Shown: positions 21,838 to 34,690, numbered from the stretch's first letter. The stretch is 64,000 nucleotides of DNA from Pseudisothecium myosuroides (GCA_951799445.1 OX637288.1:25833288-25897287); one strand, 5' to 3'. Translations and numbers: made by a program. Notes: generated by a model not told the origin, from the letters alone.

Positions 21838-24800
21838 TATCCAACCAAATGCATTGCATCAACTTGGTAGGGTGCCACCGTACATCATTAAACGTAGTAT
21901 TGTTGCTTTCAATCCAAAGCTCCCATAAAATTAGTTACAAATTTCAATGTTGAAACGGAATAGTCACTATTAGCGACCACCTCCTATAATGTACACTTCC
22001 AGTACATTGAAAAAAGTAAAATGCACCTTTGTGTTAGTGGTTGCTTTTAGAGTAGGGTTGCTTTTAGAGCATCTTGTCTTAGCCCTAGTTCATGTCCAAT
22101 ATTGATGGGAGCTTTCACTAGTTCCACATTAATAAGTTCAATGAACTCAATTCTATGAAGTTTAGATACATTGATTTTATTAGAATATGAAAATCCCATG
22201 CTAGGGATTTGTCATGTTGGGTACATGACCACTGATTTCAATCTTCACTATCCATCATTCATTTTGTTGCCATTTTGCAACTAGATATGAATGAAAAAAT
22301 TTATATTTATTTTTTAGAGATGAAAAATCATACATCTGCTGCTACAATTTGTTAAATTTCCAAAAAAATTTAGAAAAAATTGAAATTATTGTGAATTTCT
22401 TATCAAAAAATGAAGAAAACTCATACAAAATACAAAATACACTCAAAAAATTTGAAATTTTCACAATAGATGTATAATGTAGTGTATAACATCATGGTAT
22501 AAACCAAAATTATTTTGTCATTCTAAAATTAGAAAATCAACAAACCATGGTTATAGGTCCATAGTTCATATTGCTTTACAATATTGAAATTTATGAATTT
22601 TTCATCGGAGTAAAAACAAGATTTGATAAGCTTCATTTGATTAGTTAGACTCAAATTCAAAAAATATCATTTTTATGGCTTAAATTCACATCAAGAGTAA
22701 ATAGCAAAAAATGGTCAAAATTCACTTCAAGGGTGATCCATAGATTAAGCATCTTCTTTGTTAGAAAAATCAGTAATATTAGAATGAAGGAATTTGCAAT
22801 ACTATTCAGTAGATATGTACTCAAGCAACTTCCAAAAATTATTGGATGAAAAAACATTTCATTAGGAGCAAAATGAGGCCTGCAAGTGGCCGCGACTTCT
22901 GAACCAGTGTTCCTGCTGAATTATTTTTCTTCAAATTTTAAAAATAAAAAATAAAACAAAAACAAAAAAACAGATGCGGATTTGACCTGGAATACCACAT
23001 GCCACGAAGATCTAGTATAAATAAACTATTTTCAAAAAATAAATAAAGATAAAAATAAAATCCTAGGTGGACGATGATCGGCCACATCGGACTACTGATT
23101 TAAACATAATTAGACCACATCGGACTACTGATTTAAATATAATTAAATATTAACATTTTATTTTAAAAAATTGAGTTTTTTTTTTCTTCAAAATAATAAT
23201 TATTTTTCAATTAAAAAATTAAAAAAAAAATAAAAAAAATTAATTAATTAATCTCGTTGACTGCTGATTTGGGCCTTTTTGAGGTTCTGAAGGGGAAGGG
23301 GCCTCTTTCAGGCCCCATTCTTCCCCTAATGTCTTCCATCCTACAATCTTAGGTGAAGTCATCCATCAAACACTTAGTGTTGGCAGCATCCTTCTAGGAT
23401 TATTTTCACTAGATAGAAATTTATAGATTTGCACAAAGTTCAGACCAAGTTTTGTATCCAATCATCTAACTTAACTCATGGTTAGTAGTGTAAAGATTAC
23501 CTCAAGAGTAACTTCAACATTAGCAATTTCAATACATTTTATACTAAAGTTGTTATGACTACTATAATATGGTGTGTTTTGAAGTTTTTAAGCATAGTCC
23601 TAGAAGTACTATTATTTTTAAGTATAATCCTAGACTTTACGTAATGAACTTTTAGGAGATTTTTGGTAAAAATTTACTAGAAATACATGTATAAAATTAC
23701 TTAGATTCACCTTTTGATGTGTGATATCATTAGAGTCATGAATGGCTACTTTTTTACTCCAAGAGCACAAATAGGCGCCCATGGATTGTTGTCTTTGAAA
23801 ATTCTTAACCATTTCATCAAAAGTTCAAAATTTTTAAAATAACTTAGGTAAAGTGTAACTTCTTGATTAGTTCTTTTAAATTAATATTTATTTCTTGAAA
23901 AAAAGCTTTAATGGATCCAACGTGGTCAAAAAGAAAGACGAAATTGAAAAAGAATTTTTTTACATTCACTACCTTTTATAAGTTATAATACAAAATTGCA
24001 TTATACAAGTGCAAACAATTTGTTTTAGAGTAGGTTATACCATCTCACATCCAATCTCAAGGTAGGCAATTAATCAAATGGATTGAGGTTGGATTGGTGA
24101 GTGGGTTGAGTAAGTACCATTGGATTACTTGAGCAAATATATCCATTTACAAAAACAAATGTATTGTGCTATATCTTTTTATGCACTATCTGCACTCTTT
24201 TTGCCACATCAAGGTAGTAGTCTTTTAGATACTATAGTACACAAACAATGTATTTTTTGCACTTCAGTATTGCCAATTGTCAACAGATCATCAAATTTTA
24301 TACCACTCTTTTGGGGTAGTAATGGAGTACACAATAGTCTAACTATCCAAAAATGTTATTTATTCACAATGGTCTTGAAGCCACTTTACCAAAAAATTAG
24401 GGGCATCAATGTTTGAGGCCATATTCAAACAAATATAGCCTTAAGGCCAATAATGAAGAGGGTCTTTGATATAGTCCTAATCTAAAGGATCCTTCTATTC
24501 TTAGAAGAACCAATTTTCTTGCTTAGGACCTTGTTGGCCCTTATTTTGGATACATCAAAATACATTATCAACTCATTAATTGCATATATATTTTTTAAAT
24601 GACCTTAAATTTTAAAGTTCATTTTTACAATTACCCATAACATGTATGATGAAAAGTCCTAAATTTTCAAAAAAATTGATGAAAAATATGCAATTAATGT
24701 TTGGCCAAATCCTCATAATAAGTGATTTTAGGAGGGACTAACAACTCTTTTGAACACTATCTTTTTTCTGTAAGATGCAAAATTGGTTATAAATGGTGGC

Positions 24801-25101
24801 CTTTTTTCCTTTCACATAGTAAGATATTTGCAATTGGTTAGAAGTTAAAAACTTACAAACAACAAACTTGAGTCAGACCTCGTACGTGGCCTTCTATAGT
24901 CATGTCATAGTCATAGCCATTGTAACAATGCTTAGTACCTTGATACAATACCCAAACAAACACTTAGTCGAATATATTTGGACTTATAACTTCAAAGTGA
25001 TTGAGGTGCACTTTTAAGGATTCCCTTTTTTTTAAGGAGCAAATAAAAGAAGAATCTATTACAAAAAGGGAAGTAAGGCAAAAGGTCCATAAAGTACCCA
25101 T
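21838..25101. other. AT-rich intergenic, no gene
   Basis: Over 3 kb of highly AT-rich DNA with long A/T runs (22300-22480, 23160-23250, 24600-24700). No ORF above chance. Apart from the 33-bp duplication at 23082, I see fragments only: CTTAGTGTTGGCAGCATCC with a TTCTAGGATT tail (about 23370) matches a near-copy at about 41420. Confidence 0.4.
23082..23147. repeat. 33-bp direct tandem repeat
   Basis: CCACATCGGACTACTGATTT followed by AAACATAATTAGA occurs twice back to back (23082 and 23115) with one or two changes. Confidence 0.75.
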
Positions 25102-26031
25102 TTAACCCCTAAAGGACCAAAGTCCCCTTGGGGGACACTTGGGATTTCGGGCAGGCTCGTGCGACCTGAAATTTTAACCTGATTTTTTGAAACTTTTTTT
25201 GAAGATAGGGAATCACAGTAGCTTTCTAAAAATATAATTTTTTTTTCAATCGGTGCCCGGGAGCAAAAGTTATGGCATCCTAAAGCAAAAAAGCAGTTCA
25301 CCGGGTAGAAAAAAAAAACAGAAAAATGATTTTTTTTTTTTTTTTTTTTTAATTTTCTCTCAAAGATCATGTTTTTGTGTACGTTTGAAGCTTTGATTCA
25401 TTCTATTTGGACTCAAAATGAGAAAGTTATGGACAATCTTGTTTTTCGGGCAATTTAAGCATCTTTAGAAAAAAACACTTATAGAATGCAATTTTCAATG
25501 CATTTTCAATTTTTTTCAGTTTTTTTTTTTGAAAAGGTCAAGTTTGTTTGTAAGAACAATCCCAACGTTGGGATTATGTTTTTTTAATTCCACCTAAGAG
25601 CTATTAACAATTTAGTGTTTTGTTCAATTTTGGACCTACTTCTACTTAACAATTTTTTTATATGTGAAAATCAAGGTTTGACATTCTGAAATTTTTTTCC
25701 CCGACTCTCAACTCAAATGTTCAACATATAAAATTACAACTTTTTGTTGTGTAGTGCAAAATAAATCCACAAATGGCCGTCAAAGTCATCTGAAATTGCA
25801 GGAAACAGTTCAAAAAAACTTTTTTTCCCAACTTTGAATGCTAATATCTTCCAATCAAAACGGTCAAATGTCTTGAAATTTTTACCACATAATCTGAGAC
25901 AAGTGAAGTACAAGATCCTATGGTTAGATTGTAAAAAAAAAGTTTTTTTTGGTTTAGGGAGTGATCGCAGCAGAAATGGTAGTTTTCAGTGGTTTTGGAG
26001 CCTGAAAATGGCTTGGTCCTTTAGGGGTTAA
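25102..26031 (+). mobile_element. TTAA-family element, full-length, 930 bp
   Basis: Begins TTAACCCCTAAAGGACCAAA, ends TTGGTCCTTTAGGGGTTAA; TTAA at both ends. Just inside the left end is GTCCCC-TTG-GGGGAC, a small hairpin. Inside are CGGTGCCCGGGAGCAAAAG, an AGCTTTGATTCATTCTATTT word and GAAATGGTAGTTTTCAGTGG near the right end. No ORF spans it. A good reference copy for the family. Confidence 0.88.
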
Positions 26032-26166
26032 GAACTTATTTGCAATTTGGAGGAAGTAAATTCTTATAGAAAGAAAAATAGAATTGGCATTAAATTCAAA
26101 TAATTATATATTTTTTGGACCTTTTGAAATTAATTACAAATTTTTGAAGATGAAGCGTAGTTGTCA

Positions 26167-27085
26167 TCAACCCCTAAATGTTTTTGACTATGTTTTCACC
26201 AAAAACGCTCTAAAATTGCCATTTCTAATACAAGTACCAAATTTTAGAAAAGAAAACATTTTTGGACAATGTAACTATAAGATCTTGTAGTACATTGATT
26301 TGAAAAGATATAGAAAAAATTTCAAAACTTTTCACCTTATAGATTGTAAGATATTAGTGTTTGAATTGACAAAAATCCTTTTTTGGGCCCTGCAAAAAAA
26401 TAGGGCAGCTATACTTTACAAGGTCACATTTGTTTGAAAAAATGTCCAAAATGTTGGTGCTTCTTTGGATTCATTCTTCAATGCAAGTTGGCTACATGCT
26501 TGATAAATTTTAGATCATTTGAAATTGTACAACATGTAGGAAAAAAATAGTACGTAGAAAGAAGTAGAGAATGATTCAAAAATACTAAATTTTTAAGAAT
26601 TTAGATATGGAATTAAAAAATGTCAATCCCAATGGCTGTAATGTTATAATAAACAATCTATATCCTATGATTTTATTTTATTTCAAAAATATTGAAAATT
26701 GAGTTAAATAAAGGACTTCAAAGTTTATTTTAGAGTAGAGGATTCAAAACTGTGCATAAACAAAAACTCCTCATAGCTTTCATCTCATTAATCAAAATGG
26801 AATGATTCAAAGCTTTCCATGTATATATAAAAAAATTCTATTTATTTTTTTATTTTTTATTTTTTTTTAAATTTTTTTAGCAGCTCGTCGAGCAATGAAA
26901 GTTAAATATCATACAATAACTTTTTAACCATGTAGTCAAAAGTTATGAAAATTGTTGAGCCTTAAAGCTACTCCTTGGGCACATGTTGTGTGAAAATTTA
27001 AAAAAACTAAAAAAAATTCCGTTCATAGTGAGTTGCCTAAAATTGCTATGTTGCCAAAAACGGTATTTGGACATTTAGGGATTAA
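26167..27085 (-). mobile_element. TTAA-family element, inverted orientation
   Basis: Left end TCAACCCCTAAATG (TTAA decayed), right end ATTTAGGGATTAA. The word order is reversed relative to 25102-26031: AAAAATTGCC..TTTCTA lies at the left and AAAAGTTATGAAAATTGTTG towards the right. 919 bp, non-coding. It lies only 136 bp from the previous copy, in inverted orientation. Confidence 0.75.
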
Positions 27086-27492
27086 CCTTATAATGATGCG
27101 GCAACCTAAAAGTGTTCGATGGACGAGAGAGAATCTTTCTATGTAAGACAAAAGTGTAGATGTTTATCATTCAAATTTTATGTGAAAAGGGAAAGTCTTG
27201 TACAATAGTTGACCTCTAATGAGTGCTAGGAGGGGATATTAAGCAAATGATTTATACGGCACCAAAAAGGATGAGTTCCATAGTGACTGGTGAACTATGA
27301 AATCCGTTTGGTGCTTGAGGGCTAAAAATGTCCACCTCTTGAAATATAGATAATTGGTACATTGATGGTGTATTGAAGAAAGCAAAATGTATCTTAATGT
27401 TACAAGATTCTTTCATGATGTTTCTAAAGTCATTTCAATATTAAGACCTCTTACCTTACATCTAAATCCAAACTTACAATGACTGGACCCGA

Positions 27493-27745
27493 CCTACTAG
27501 GCCAAGGTAAATTGACCCCTCATTGCCCCACAATTTATCTTTTGGGAAAATGCTATAATGTTTATTTGCAGCACATAATAAAAATTGGAAATTTTGAATT
27601 CGTATTTGCTATCAGAGGCCCCAAATTAGGCAAGACAAGCAAAAAAAAATACAAAAAAAATGCAGTACAAAATAGGAAGAACAATTTTTTACAATTATCC
27701 TTGGATAGAGCAATGAAGGGGTCAATCTTCCTTGGCTGACCTACT
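27493..27745. mobile_element. Small MITE with GGGGCC-containing core, copy 1
   Basis: Ends CCAAGGTAAATTGACCCCTC and its imperfect inverse GAAGGGGTCAATCTTCCTTGG. The interior carries GAATTCGTATTTGCTATCAG and AGGCCCCAAATTAGG, shared with 27805, 33206 and 56965. About 250 bp, no real ORF. Confidence 0.65.
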
Positions 27746-27804
27746 ACACCTGAATTAATAAAATGCTTTGGGGCTAGGAATAGATAAAGTCCCTTCTACT
27801 AGCA

Positions 27805-28084
27805 GAGGCAAGACATTAAAGTGGTCATTCAAAGTTGGTGTCCTTTGTCTATCTTCCCCCAATTTAGGATAGAAGTAAAAAATAACCTCTATTTTGTGGT
27901 TCCTTAGTGTTCTACGTTCTTCACCTCTCCTACTATGTTCTTCTTCTTCCTTATCTAATTTGGGGCCTCTAAATCCGAATTTGAATTCCAAATTTCCAAA
28001 TTTTATTATAGTAGCAAAATAAAAAAATCCCAGTGGGTTCTCCAGGTAGACTTTGAATGACCATTTTTAACATCGTGCCCTGCA
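27805..28084. mobile_element. Small MITE with GGGGCC core, different ends
   Basis: Ends GCAGAGGCAAGACATTAAAG with TGGTCATTCAAAGT, and the inverse ACTTTGAATGACCATTTTTAA with CGTGCCCTGC. The interior (CTAATTTGGGGCCTCTAAAT) is the inverted form of the 27493 interior, while the terminal sequence is different. Confidence 0.6.
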
Positions 28085-29411
28085 AAGGACATGGACGCTT
28101 GTAGACTCAAGGTCCGTTTCCATTGATAACCGGAACTAGAGGCCCATCCAAGTCAACCACATGCAAAGAGGAGAAAAAAAACTCTAAAATCTTCACATGA
28201 CAAACAGTTTTGAAAGCAAGTTCCGATTTTGGGTCTGGAAGGTCTAGGAATGTTTTTGACTTTTGTAGAGCTAAAGTTGAGGCACCAATAGTCAACCATT
28301 TAAGCAATTTTGGAGCAACCATTGTGCACAATATGAGATGGTGGAAATTTTTCCCATGTAGGAAGATGGGAAATATGGGGATAGCAAAATTTTCAGAATT
28401 TTGTTCCCAGACTTGAAATTGCTATTAATTTTGGGAGCCAAAAAGTGCTCTTGACTAGTAGCCAATGTCTAGAGTCTTCTAATTCCGATCATTGAAAACA
28501 CAGACTACTATATATCCTGCTCAGTATAGAGTACTTCCTACTTTCTTACTCACTACTTTGGGACATGTGTCATGACCTTATTAGTCCCAACCTTGAAAAG
28601 GACCAAAAAACACACATTCCAAGCTTTGGTTGGAAATCTCTTCCAGCCTTGGTTGGAAATACTGCACCTCTCCAGGTTGGATATTGGGCGAGGTTGACAA
28701 TTGGTGCCTCAACCTTAGAGCTGGAGGTCCAACTGAAGGCCTGGGCCCTGGGATCTCACTCCAGCGGCGGAAGGGTCGGTGGACTCATCCATTCCGTCCC
28801 ATTGTAGAAGGAAACTGTGTCCAGGTGTCACGTCGGGAGTCCACCAGGTCCACCTCTCCGTGATCCCCAGCGGCCAGCCTGGCCATGAGAATCATTAACT
28901 GAAGTGCGAGGGAGGGCCTGGGATCCTCACCTACAAAATATCTTCACTGGCTTCGTGGCCCAAAGCGGCAACTCCAGGGCCGGGGAGACAGATTGTTGCC
29001 GGTGGGCAGTGTGCACAGTCAACAAAAGAGCAGGCTGCTGAGGGCGGGGGTCAGATCCATGGCTTTTTTTTTTTGGCTTTCTGGTGCCAGATTGCACCAG
29101 AAAAAAAAATCTGGCTAAAAAAGGTTATAAAAAATGCCAAAAAAATTGGATGAAATCACCAAACAACTTGGAAATTAAAAAATATATTAGATGAAATCGC
29201 CTAATTGTGGATGAAGACCATACTATACATCCAATAAGTGGATGAATGTTGCAATTTGGAGCACCACTATAACATTTTATATCGCCACTATGGCACTTCT
29301 TCAAAAATGAAAAAAAAAATCCTTGGTCAAATCAACCTCTGCACAGCCGCAAGAATTGGAGGGATGGATGCAGAATCCAAGGTGGATGGAGGAACAATTG
29401 ATGAGTCATTA
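28085..29411. other. Intergenic with a GC-richer patch
   Basis: 28570-29060 is clearly GC-richer than its surroundings and repeats TTGGTTGGAAAT twice (near 28625 and 28652). ORFs at 28565-28863 resemble nothing I know. It may be a fragment of a larger element. The rest is AT-rich. Confidence 0.3.
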
Positions 29412-29681
29412 TGGTAGGTATCCCAAAACCGCCACTAATTGCTACTGTGCCTAATTACTACTTTTAGACTGTTCAAATTCTTATATATTCTTATTGGCAA
29501 GGGAAAGGAGGTTCCAATGCACCAAAGAACACGACATTTGGATACCGTATGCAAAAGTTATGAAGGAACAAAGCTTGGTTCTAAAAGCGTTTCTTTCACA
29601 GAGGTACGTGACTGATTTTGGAGATGTACACACAATGAAGATAGCGCTTTATGTTCAGTGGCGGTTTTGGGATACCTACCT
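29412..29681. mobile_element. MITE, GGTAGGTATCCCAAAACCGCC family, copy 2
   Basis: Left end TGGTAGGTATCCCAAAACCG with CCACT; right end AGTGGCGGTTTTGGGATACC with TACCT: inverted repeats of about 25 bp, flanked by TA on both sides. 270 bp, closely matching 17973-18225. Confidence 0.85.
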
Positions 29682-29827
29682 TAGACGACCCCAAAACCAA
29701 CAAGAAGTCCATCCATAAAAGTAGACACGTTGAAGCAAATCAATGGAGGACATTCCTCTATCATAGAAGACCAATAGTACAGAATCATTAGAGGTTAGTT
29801 GTGGTGTGTTGTTGTGGGATTGGTCTA

Positions 29828-30726
29828 AGGTAGGAGGCTCTAAAATTGCCCACCTTCTCAAATGTGCACTACTTGTACATGTTGTTTTTTCAAAGCCTTT
29901 AGCAATGTACAGTCGGGTATAGGAACCTTACAAAATTTTGCATCTTGTTGAGATTAGGTCAACTTTGGGAGGCCCGTGTATGCTCAAAATTGAATGGAAT
30001 TTCAAATTGTGAATTGCGTAGGAATCACACTGAAGTCTACTTTATCATCATTACAAACACACATATGTAATTGAAAATCATACAAAGAGTTTGATGTTTC
30101 CTATACACTATGTACTATCCAGTGTTGCCAACATTTGTGAAAGTTACAACTTGTATTCAATGGTACATGTAAGAAATGAACCTCCACAATTGCTTAAGAG
30201 ATACTTGATTGCATACCCCTGAAATTGCTTGTATGATTTTTGGCTTGCTCTTCACCCCATTGCAAAAAAACTTTGACCATCTTCCAAAGGTTTTCTATGA
30301 AATGGTAGATAGTGTATAAAAGAAATTCAAATTGTTGTATGATTTGAATTTATTCATTTTTCACTTGTTATGAAGTTGAAGTGCACTTCATTGCAATTTC
30401 AACGCAATTTGCGGTTCCAAAATCAGTTAATTTTTTAGCATGCTAGAGCTTCATGAAGTTGATGAACTTTCTAGTGAAAACTGATTGGAAAATTCGTAAG
30501 GTTCCTATACCCAACTATACAAACAATACATTTTAGAACCCTATGCCATTTTAATTTCAAAATTTCACAACTAATTCCACAAAGCTCCAAAAAACCCCCG
30601 ACTTGGGTTCAATGCCAATTCTACTTGTCTTTCAAGGAAAATTTATTGAAAAAATATTTCAAGAAGTTTCACCTCCCCAAAATTCAATTTCAGCTCTTCA
30701 ATGCACAATTTATGGACCTCCTACCT
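29828..30726. mobile_element. MITE, AGGTAGGAGGC family, with nested insertion
   Basis: Ends AGGTAGGAGGCTCTAAAATT and GGACCTCCTACCT, flanked by TA. Without the 608-bp nested element it would be about 290 bp, like the other copies (312, 314). Contains AACTAATTCCACAAAGCTCC. Confidence 0.75.
29910..30517. mobile_element. Tc1/mariner-like MITE nested in the previous element
   Basis: Starts CAGTCGGGTATAGGAACCTT, ends AAGGTTCCTATACCCAACTA: inverted repeats of about 24 bp with two mismatches, flanked by TA (29908-29909, 30518-30519). Non-coding, 608 bp. No second copy is in the window. Confidence 0.75.
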
Positions 30727-30732
30727 TAATCG

Positions 30733-31800
30733 TCGTCTTCTAAAAGTTATGAAAATTGTTGTGCCTTAAAACTAGGCATTGTTCACATGTTTCCCAAAAA
30801 TTTCAAAAAAAAGACTAAAAATTTTGTTTGTAAATCAAGTTGTAAATAAATGACCATAAACACTATGTAACATTAAAGGAAAAATGTTAATAGAATATTC
30901 CCTATGTGCCTATGGTGGGCCTTTTCCCTATCATAGGTTGGTTTACCTTAATGCATAAACGAACAATTCTATTAGGGGAAGTGACAATTGAGGAGGACTA
31001 TTCTCCAAATTTATTGAGAAGAGTGCATGTTAGGACATTTAATGAACTCATCGACAAATTCTTCATTGCCCTTGGGGAAGAATAAACATTCACCAAACTC
31101 TTTGAATCCATGGTTTCCTATTGTGACTCTTTCTATTTCCATGTAGTTAAGCATCATTTCCAAGCTCATAATTGTAGCCTTTTAAATTATACTAGAACGC
31201 AACATATTGCAATGCAATAACACCAAAAATGTTTCATCAAGTTGTAAGGTTTCATCATTAAAAAGATGTTTGAATGTCATTAGGGTTTAGCAATCTTGAA
31301 TAAATAAAATGAACAATTGTGTGGATGGAAAGGTGGAGAATCAAATTATGCACAATCTGCATCTAATGTATTTCTTGTCTATCAATGAAAAAGATCGTCC
31401 TTGTTATAATTTTACATTAGAATTAGAATTTTTTTGATAAATATTACAAAAACAATTCAATTAACTTGAATTTTCTTCATGAGGTAATAGTACCAATGAA
31501 GAATAGTACAAAAAACTCTCAAATAATTGTATTATATTTCTTACATTTGAAATATTCTTGGTGACAACCTTCAAGTCAAGTAACAATTATAGAGCTATAT
31601 TGATATTTTGCATAATTAATTGGTATACTTCTGATGGTTTTCCTTACAAATAAATTTGTTTTCCTATATATGTTGATTTTTTGAGATTATTGTGATTTTT
31701 TTAAGTATAAAATACAAATAAAACTATATCAATTAGAAGATTTATTATTGAAAAAAATTATAAGAAAATCCTAAAATGGAATTTAGAATGAGAATTTTTT
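30733..31800. other. AT-rich intergenic with a TTAA-family fragment
   Basis: 30733-30850 carries AAAAGTTATGAAAATTGTTG and following words seen at 26930-27030, so it is a fragment of the TTAA family. The remainder is AT-rich and unremarkable. Confidence 0.4.
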
Positions 31801-31817
31801 TTTTTAAATTCCAAATT

Positions 31818-31990
31818 TGTCCTCGCTTCATTCCATCATTTTCATCTTGACTTCAATTCACCATTTTTGTTTGGACCTCATTCAACCATTTTGGTCCTTG
31901 CTTCAATTTCACCATTTTCATCCTTGTTTCATTCCACCATTTTTATGCTCGCTTCATTCCACCATTTTCATCATGGCTTCATTTCATTCT
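31818..31990. repeat. Minisatellite TTCATTCCACCATTTTCATC
   Basis: Six to seven degenerate units of about 27 bp, built on CTTCATTCCACCATTTTCAT with CTCGC/CTTGC/TTTGG spacers. The ORF read through it (31817-32059) simply reflects the repeat. Confidence 0.75.
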
Positions 31991-32072
31991 AGTTGCAAAG
32001 TAGACCCTCTATATGTCAAATACACAAACAATCCCAAAGATCATTCAAAAATCGGCTAAACTAGTTCCAACC

Positions 32073-33000
32073 TTAACCCCTAAAGGACCAATTGTCCCCT
32101 CGGGGGACAATTTAGGTCCAGGTAGGTTCCTATTGTCTCAATTTGTAATATAAAAATTTGGGATTTTCTGAGGTTGTGTAGTTTTGCAAGAGCTTTGTGG
32201 ATATATAATTTTTATTTCAATCGGTGCCTGGGAGCAAAAAATTATGGCACAATAAGCCCAAAATGGAGATTGGTGGGCAACACAAAAAACCCACAAAAAA
32301 TCAAAATAATTTAAAAAAAAATTCTAAAATATTATATTTTTGTCTACACGTGAAGCTTTGATTCATTTAATTTGGACTTGTGATGAAAAAGTTACGGCCA
32401 ATCTTAGTTTTTCAGGCAATCTAAGCATTATCTTGAAAAAATAACTTATAGGATTCATTTTTGTATGCAATTTTCACAATTTTCAAAAAAATAAATTTAA
32501 ACATGGTTAAATTTACTTGCTAGAACAATCTTACTATTCAGATTATTGTGTTTCAATTCCATCTTAAAGCTATTAATGATTTTGTTTTTCCTTCATTTTA
32601 GAACCTACTTCTGCTTAACAATTTTTTAATGAGTGAAAATTAAGTTTTTTTTTCCTAAATTTTTTTTCCTAGATTCTCAACTCAAATATTCAACATAAAA
32701 AGTTAAAAAATCAAAATCAACAATACAAAAAATTTAAGTTAAAAAGATTCAAAGCCAAAAAATCTTGTCATACAAGGTGTAAAAAAACTTGTTTTCTTCA
32801 CTTTGAATGCAAATATCATGCAATCTAGGTGGTCAATTTTTTTGAAATTTTTTCCACACATACTTAAGCTAGTCTATTATAAGATTCTATAGTTAGATTT
32901 GCAAAAAATAACAATTTTTAAAGTTTTATGCTCTTCGCAATAGAAATGGCAGTTTTGAGTGTTTATTGATGAAAAAAAGCCTCGGCCCTTTACGGGTTAA
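32073..33000 (+). mobile_element. TTAA-family element, full-length, 928 bp
   Basis: TTAACCCCTAAAGGACCAAT at the left, GGCCCTTTACGGGTTAA at the right. Right behind the left repeat lies a perfect hairpin with 10-bp arms AATTGTCCCC/GGGGACAATT and a 3-nt loop (32090-32112). An internal TTTAAGTTAAAAAGATTC at 32735-32752 is the unoccupied counterpart of the site hit by a nested copy at 55646. Confidence 0.88.
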
Positions 33001-33205
33001 AATTGTCACATGAATTAATCAAACTATTAAAGGCTGAAATATTACTATATTTCTCCAATTTTTCAATTTCCACAACTGAATAGTAGGGTTTTTAGTGACA
33101 CTAAGGTACATGTGCACCTAAAAGAGACACTCTCCTAATTGCGACACCTATCTACAAGAGTCCATGATTTCAAGCTAAGTGGCCAAATCAGTGGACCTTG
33201 ACTCC

Positions 33206-33489
33206 CCTCCCAAGTACTCAAGACATTAAGTCCGTCTCATGAAGTGGACCCTGCAGGGTGAAAACACAGGAATTTTTTATTTTTCACCTATTACTATTTT
33301 TTTAAATTCTGAATTCATATTTGCAATCAAAGGCCCCAAATTAGCGAGGAGAGGTTTGCACCCAACCCTAGACACGGCTCAAAATAGGGGCAAGATTTTA
33401 CTTTTACCCCGCCCCCCCTTTTGCGTTTTCACCATGCGGGTCTCACTTCGTGGGACGGATTTAACGTCCTGCCCCAGGTACTGAGCCAA
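33206..33489. mobile_element. Small MITE with GGGGCC core, copy 3
   Basis: Left GACATTAAGTCCGTCTCATG with AAGTGGACCC; right GGTCTCACTTCGTGGGACGG with ATTTAACGTCC: imperfect inverted ends. The core has GAATTCATATTTGCAATCAA and AGGCCCCAAATTAG. The GC-rich right half (33340-33480) contains CCCCGCCCCCCC. Confidence 0.6.
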
Positions 33490-33806
33490 CTGAAACTGTG
33501 TCATCGTGTTGGGCCATTTGAAGTAAGTTGGGCGTCAAAACCAGTTTGACTCCTGTAAAAGGATGGTTGTCCAGTTCGGCGATTAATTTATCAAAGTAAT
33601 TGAATCTGCAGTGCATCACAAACCAGTGAGTCCGTCAGACAGGCTTCAGTTTGCGACAAAGACTGGACTCACTTCACTGCCACTGTAAATTAACCCCAGG
33701 CACTAAATTCTGGTGTCGACAATACTTTGAAAATAATAAAGACTTACCAAGTCACTATTTTTAGTTGTTTATATTTTTGAAAAAATATGTTTGAAGTCTA
33801 GATTTA

Positions 33807-34215
33807 AGGTAGGAGGCTTAGAAATGGCACATCTAAAGGCTGGTCCGCCTTTTTTGTGTATTTCATTGGACGGGAATAATTTTAGCTCATTTTTCAGACA
33901 AAGAGGAATAGATGAGGAATCTAACCCAAGTGGTTTTGTATTTTTTTGAGCATTTTTGAATTACTTATGAATTTTCAAACGAGTTGGGTTGTAGGTCCCT
34001 ATTTGTGACCCTACGTCTTCCATAAACGGTTCACTTGCAATTCTAAATAGAAATGGGGCAAGCAAAGAGAGTGATTGGCTCTTGCAATTAATAGTACTTA
34101 TTTCCTTGATTTATTCAATGACTATACTAGTCAATTTTAGAACTAACTCATGTCCATTTCACAGCCATTTATAGAGTCCGTTCTTAATGCCCATTCCATT
34201 TTGCACCTCCTACCT
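33807..34215. mobile_element. MITE, AGGTAGGAGGC family
   Basis: Ends AGGTAGGAGGCTTAGAAATG and GCACCTCCTACCT, TA on both sides. 409 bp. The interior keeps AATCTAACCCAAGTGGTTTT and differs in the rest. Confidence 0.75.
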
Positions 34216-34261
34216 TAGCAATCAAAAATCCCATTTTGAAAATGAATGGTTATCATTTTTC

Positions 34262-34690
34262 TATTCAAGATTTTGTGCAAGGGTGTCCATTGCAAATCTT
34301 GAATTTTTTAGTGCCGAGGGCTCTTGGAAATGAACCTTAAATACAGGAGACAGATCTTGGAAGAAAATGCACATTAGAAATTCATTAAAAAAAATTGTAG
34401 AATAGATTTTGAGAAGCCGTAAATTGATTAGGGTTATGCATGTTATGCCTTTCAACCTCATATTTTTTTGGTAACCGATTTTTTAGATTTGGCAAGGGAA
34501 ATGAGGATTGAAAGACTTTAAATTACTTTCATAAATTTTAACACCTTCACAATCAAATATTCCATGACATCTCTCACATGTCTAGTTTGAATTTGTATGG
34601 TTACAAATTTAAAAAAATGATAACTTATCAAAATGTTGAATTTTTGTTCAATTTAGAGCAAATTCTAATAAGCTTAAAAAAGACCTTGGA
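34262..34690. repeat. Dispersed repeat, copy 1 of 2
   Basis: Matches 48956-49425 over more than 400 bp: shared ATTCAAGATTTTGTGCAA, AGATTTTGAGAAGCC and TAAATTGATT, GAGGATTGAAAGACTT and CATGTCTAGTTTGAATTTG. No terminal repeats seen; element type unknown. Confidence 0.7.
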
